Source of the DNA: an uncultured Micrococcaceae bacterium
GTDB taxonomy: Bacteria > Actinomycetota > Actinomycetes > Actinomycetales > Micrococcaceae
Reading direction: 5' to 3'
Length of the DNA: 8,987 nt
NCBI GenBank assembly: GCA_937896705.1
Contig: CALBOC010000325.1
Span: 1-8,987 of the forward strand
Both the position numbers and the translations under genes were made by a program. Under the pieces are notes generated by a model, which saw nothing but the letters and a program-made list of their open reading frames with translations, had not been told where the DNA came from and ran no database searches. This document shows, one piece after another, positions 6,250 through 8,987 of the stretch. The number at the start of each line of letters is the position of its first letter. Within the stretch, counting starts at the first letter, position 1.

Positions 6250-7539
6250 CTAGCCGAAGATCCAGCCCATGAGTGCGGTGCCTGCCCAGTGGCCAAGTAA
6301 AACCGTCGCTGCGGCCGACATGAGGATCAGCAGCGTGTTCACGGCTGCCCGAGTGCTATCGATCGGTGCAAAACTGCGCACTGGCTCATGGGGTTTCTTA
6401 TGACTCAGATCTCGCGATCCTGATGCGCCCGCCAAGTGGTGAGAAGCTGGGTGCTGCTCACCGCGGCCAACCGGTCCGGCTTCGGCAGTGACCGCAGGCG
6501 GCAAGATGGACACCTTGGGCTCCTCGGGCGGAGGTGGCGGCTTTGCACCCTGCGGGTCCTGTTGCACTGACGCAAAGGGGACGGTCGCATCCGGATCATG
6601 AATTTGTGTCGTGTCAGGGCGAAAGACCTGGGTCGCATCATCGGTCCGGCGACGATCAGCAAGCCGTTCAGCGCTCGCGGGGTTTTCTAATAAGTGCTGC
6701 ACTAATATCAGCACTTCTGAGGCATCCGCCGGTCGATCCTCCGGCACCGGCTCAGTCATGTGCAATACGAGGTCGTCGACGGCGGCGCTAATCCCAGAAA
6801 CCAGCGACGATGGGGCAGGAACTCGCGAATTGGTGTGCTGCACTGCGATTGATACCGCCGAGTCACCGCTATAGGGGCGTTCTCCTGTGAGCATCTCAAA
6901 AATTACGATACCCAGGGCATAGACATCAGAACGCTCATCGGCTTGTTCGCCGGTCACCAGTTCGGGAGACATATAGGATACCGTCCCCATCAGTGCCATT
7001 CCGGTACCCGTATGATTCGAGGCTGCTCTAGCGAGCCCGAAATCCGCTACCTTAATGTCACCCTCATGGGACACCAAAACGTTTTCGGGTTTAATATCGC
7101 GGTGGACGAGCCCGACGCGGTGCGCTGCAGCAACCCCGCGAAGGATGGGGAGGGCAATATTCCAAGTGTTTTCAACCGACATACGTCCGGCAGCGCGCAT
7201 CACCTCGCGCAGGGTATGGCCCTCGATAAATTCCATAGCCAAGAACGCGACATTGCCGTTGCCAGCCCTCCCCAGTCCTTGATCATAAACATTGATCACA
7301 TGCGGATGGTTAATTTTTGCGGTGTTCTTGGCTTCAGCTTCGAACTTCTCTCTGACGGAAGGATCTTCGGCCATATTGGGCCGCAGAATCTTCAGCGCGA
7401 CTTCGCGGTCCAGGCGAGTGTCCACGGCACGGTAGACCGTGGCCATCCCACCGTGGGCGATCCGCTGGGTTATACGGTAGCGGTCGTCAACGGTGAGGCC
7501 AACGAGCGAGGGTCCTGCTGGGGTATTCACGTCAAACAC
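6250..7539 (-). CDS. Membrane-anchored Ser/Thr protein kinase without PASTA domains (PknL-like)
   Basis: This is a Hanks-type kinase that phosphorylates Ser/Thr in cytoplasmic targets. Using GTG 7539 (429 aa), the catalytic domain spans about 20-285: glycine loop AHGGMATVYRA (28-38), ATP-binding Lys50, helix-C Glu69, VHRDIKPEN (Asp148 catalytic), DFG (166-168), activation loop with candidate Thr177 and Thr179, MSPE (190-193) and DERSDVYALG (201-210). All essential residues are present, so it should be active. A proline-rich linker follows (about 290-395), with three octapeptides DATQVFRP, DTTQIHDP and DATVPFAS (301-324), then hydrophobic 398-429 at the extreme C-terminus. No extracellular sensor remains, which resembles PknL and not PknB. 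No ribosome binding site precedes GTG 7539; GTG 7530 (426 aa) follows a -10-like TATTGT by seven bases and may be a leaderless start. The gene lies 53 bases behind the LysM gene, separated by a hairpin. Confidence 0.92.
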   Translation of the reverse strand: MFDVNTPAGPSLVGLTVDDRYRITQRIAHGGMATVYRAVDTRLDREVALKILRPNMAEDPSVREKFEAEAKNTAKINHPHVINVYDQGLGRAGNGNVAFLAMEFIEGHTLREVMRAAGRMSVENTWNIALPILRGVAAAHRVGLVHRDIKPENVLVSHEGDIKVADFGLARAASNHTGTGMALMGTVSYMSPELVTGEQADERSDVYALGIVIFEMLTGERPYSGDSAVSIAVQHTNSRVPAPSSLVSGISAAVDDLVLHMTEPVPEDRPADASEVLILVQHLLENPASAERLADRRRTDDATQVFRPDTTQIHDPDATVPFASVQQDPQGAKPPPPPEEPKVSILPPAVTAEAGPVGRGEQHPASHHLAGASGSRDLSHKKPHEPVRSFAPIDSTRAAVNTLLILMSAAATVLLGHWAGTALMGWIFG

Positions 7540-7570
7540 AATACCCGGTCACGCTCGGTGACCGGGTATT
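7520..7570 (-). terminator. Hairpin after the LysM gene overlapping the kinase leader, with a competing third arm
   Basis: AATACCCGGTCAC (7540-7552) and GTGACCGGGTATT (7558-7570) are perfect inverse complements: a 13-bp stem with a 5-base loop. It lies 22 bases past the LysM stop, and on the minus strand is followed by GTGTTTG, a weak T-rich stretch, so it may terminate the LysM transcript. The stem ends directly at GTG 7539 of the kinase. A third copy of the arm, GGGTATT (7521-7527, plus strand), can pair with AATACCC (7540-7546), placing GTG 7539 and most of GTG 7530 in or at the edge of the loop. Termination, attenuation or an operator role are all possible. Confidence 0.6.
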
Positions 7571-7592
7571 CGTTTCCTGAACGGTGAGCCAT

Positions 7593-8936
7593 CTAGAAGC
7601 GGTCCATGGCCGCTTTGACCTTGGCCACATAATCTTTGGTATCTGGATACATACCGTTATTGCGGACCCCGGCTTCGCCCTGATAGTACCCGGCAATACC
7701 GATGTCGCCTGGGTTGCGACCCTGCAGATGCCGAATGATAGCTACCCCAGCAGTGATGTTATCTTGCGGATCCAGGAGGTTGAGTTTGCGTCCGACCAGT
7801 TGAGATGCCCAGTCGCCCGACGCAGGGATGACCTGCATGGTGCCGATGGCATTAGCGGGCGACACTGCCGTAGGATCAAATGCCGATTCGATCTGGGCAT
7901 GTGCCAGTGCCAATCGTGGATCCACACCCATCGATGTGGCCGTATCCCGTACCATCTGCCGAACTTCACTACGCGAAGGCATAGGAGCATTTAGTAGCGC
8001 GCGTTTGTTGTCGTTCGCATTGGCCACTACATGATCGGGGTAGGTGTAGTGCAAAAACGTGTTGCCGATCAGCTGCTCGTCGCTACCCGATGAGGCAGTC
8101 GAAACCGACGAAGAGCCACTGAGCTTCAACGTCTGGCCGGGGTAAATAATCGAGGTTGAACTCAGCCCGTTGGCGCGCAATAGAGCAGATAGGCTCCTGC
8201 CGTTACGCGAAGCGATACTCGACAACGTGTCACCAGCCTTCACCGTGTATGTCGAGGCTGTTGCCGAACTGGACGATGAATTACTCGAACTCTGCGAGCT
8301 TGCTGAGTTTGATGACGAGGTTGATCCGGAAAGTTTGAGTTTCTGGCCCGGGAAGATGATCGAACTGGTGCTGAGTCCGTTGGCCTGGAGCAGCGTCGAA
8401 AGACTGATTCCGTGTCGCGCAGCGATGCCAGATAGGGTATCGCCGGATTTCACCGAATACGTCTTACCGCCGGTAGACGATGAGGTAGATGTAGAACGGG
8501 ACGATGAGGACAACGAACCCGAAGGGCCGAGGTCTAACACTTCCCCGGGGTAAATCGTGGAGGAGGCTTTGAGGCCATTCCATTTGAGAAGGTTCGCTAG
8601 CGACACCTCGTTTCTGAGCGCTATGTGGCCCAGCGTGTCACCAGATTTCACTTCGTAGGTCTTTGGTGCGGTTCGGGCTGCCTGGAAGGTCTCCATCGTG
8701 AAGCGTGCCGGCAATGCGACGGCCGCGTGGCCAGTAGCCATCAGGCTGGAGTGGAGTTGTTGCTCTACAGCTGCCACATTTGCGGCGGTTGCTGACCTTG
8801 GACCCAAATCCGTACTCGGGGTGTCGGCTACCGCTGGGGCAGCCATAGCAATGGAACCCAAAGCTAAAAACGGCAGAGCCGAGGTGGCGACAGCTGATTT
8901 GTAGAACCGGGAAGCACCGGAAGTACGGTTAATCAT
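7593..8936 (-). CDS. Secreted peptidoglycan hydrolase: three LysM modules plus lytic transglycosylase (SLT) domain
   Basis: This exported protein of 447 residues binds peptidoglycan and probably cleaves the glycan strand between MurNAc and GlcNAc. The N-terminus has Arg/Lys residues, a hydrophobic core (about 15-33) and APAVA-D, so signal peptidase I cleavage after Ala37 is likely. LysM modules lie at about 93-136, 159-202 and 229-272, each starting YxVKxGDTL and containing a YPG or FPG element. They are joined by Ser/Thr-rich linkers, typical of wall-spanning flexible spacers. The SLT-type domain covers about 323-447, with catalytic Glu350 in HAQIESAFDP, then GTMQVIP, and a GYYQGEAGV element in the place of the usual AYNxG. 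ATG 8936 is chosen because AGAGGA (8950-8945) is 8 bases upstream and the signal peptide then begins properly; GTG 8963 would add nine residues before it. The promoter lies outside the window. It is codirectional with the kinase, suggesting a shared envelope role. Confidence 0.9.
   Translation of the reverse strand: MINRTSGASRFYKSAVATSALPFLALGSIAMAAPAVADTPSTDLGPRSATAANVAAVEQQLHSSLMATGHAAVALPARFTMETFQAARTAPKTYEVKSGDTLGHIALRNEVSLANLLKWNGLKASSTIYPGEVLDLGPSGSLSSSSRSTSTSSSTGGKTYSVKSGDTLSGIAARHGISLSTLLQANGLSTSSIIFPGQKLKLSGSTSSSNSASSQSSSNSSSSSATASTYTVKAGDTLSSIASRNGRSLSALLRANGLSSTSIIYPGQTLKLSGSSSVSTASSGSDEQLIGNTFLHYTYPDHVVANANDNKRALLNAPMPSRSEVRQMVRDTATSMGVDPRLALAHAQIESAFDPTAVSPANAIGTMQVIPASGDWASQLVGRKLNLLDPQDNITAGVAIIRHLQGRNPGDIGIAGYYQGEAGVRNNGMYPDTKDYVAKVKAAMDRF
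8121..8660 (-). repeat. Three tandem LysM modules with Ser-rich spacers
   Basis: Modules correspond to about 8660-8529, 8462-8331 and 8252-8121. The second and third are most alike (SGDTLSGIAARHG versus AGDTLSSIASRNG; LLQANGLS versus LLRANGLS; both end PGQxLKLSGS), implying the more recent duplication. The first is more diverged (KWNGLKASSTIYPGEVLDLG). Spacers at about 8528-8463 and 8330-8253 encode mostly Ser using mixed codons, so they are low-complexity in protein but not a DNA microsatellite. Confidence 0.85.
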
Positions 8937-8944
8937 TAAACGTA

Positions 8945-8950
8945 TCCTCT
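8945..8950 (-). promoter_or_regulatory. Ribosome binding site deciding the ATG start of the LysM gene
   Basis: AGAGGA on the minus strand stands 8 bases before ATG 8936. This supports the internal ATG over GTG 8963 and gives a standard signal peptide. The remaining 37 bases to the window edge are untranslated leader with a possible short GGC/GCC hairpin; no -10 element is evident there. Confidence 0.65.
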
Positions 8951-8987
8951 TTGCGTCAGGCACCCGAGCCAGGGGAAGTTCTTGTGC

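Noticed and set aside
6943..7587. A 214-codon open frame on the + strand opposite the kinase gene
   Set aside because: It is antisense to the kinase catalytic domain, shows no recognisable domain and has no ribosome binding site; it arises from codon bias of the real gene.
7584..7994. A 136-codon open frame on the + strand opposite the transglycosylase domain
   Set aside because: It mirrors the conserved SLT coding region, and its translation has no family features.
8170..8553. A 127-codon acidic open frame on the + strand opposite the LysM modules
   Set aside because: Its Glu/Asp/Val-rich composition is the reverse complement of Ser-rich linkers and LysM codons.
8121..8660. Regularly spaced repeats suggestive of a CRISPR-like array
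   Set aside because: The units are diverged LysM coding modules in one open frame, not identical short repeats with unique spacers.

Overview
The window looks like chromosomal housekeeping DNA from a mycothiol-producing actinobacterium, probably order Micrococcales and perhaps Micrococcaceae-like. Supporting evidence is a mycothione reductase (mycothiol is restricted to Actinobacteria), a class II DAHP synthase of the mycobacterial type, a PknL-like Ser/Thr kinase, and GTG/TTG starts. Base composition is moderate rather than extremely GC-rich. I cannot name the genus. I see no mobile element, CRISPR array, tRNA, rRNA or phage gene. The longest stretch without a gene is the 128-base divergent region 4626-4753.

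Layout. (1) 1-1416, + strand: mycothione reductase, cut at its 5' end by the window edge, closed by a 12-bp hairpin and convergent with the next block. (2) 4625 to 1485, - strand: a likely transcription unit of an Est30-like carboxylesterase, a small two-helix membrane protein overlapping it by 14 bases, and a long-chain fatty-acyl-CoA ligase 95 bases further on with its own candidate promoter. (3) 4754-6163, + strand: class II DAHP synthase, divergent from block 2, apparently leaderless, ending in a perfect 15-bp hairpin. (4) 8936 to 6250, - strand: a secreted protein with three LysM modules and a lytic transglycosylase domain, a 13-bp hairpin, then a membrane-anchored Ser/Thr kinase without PASTA domains, convergent with the DAHP synthase.

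How the genes may work together. The esterase could release fatty acids that the ligase activates to acyl-CoA; the small membrane protein is translationally coupled to the esterase and has no known role. The LysM/transglycosylase protein acts on peptidoglycan, and the kinase beside it is of the type that regulates envelope growth. DAHP synthase starts the shikimate pathway and mycothione reductase recycles oxidised mycothiol; neither has an evident functional link to its neighbours.

No wholly new system is visible. The points most worth a second look are a three-armed inverted repeat around the kinase start codon, the leaderless layout of the DAHP synthase, a Lys in the NADPH-binding glycine motif of the mycothione reductase, and three Thr-containing octapeptides in the kinase tail.
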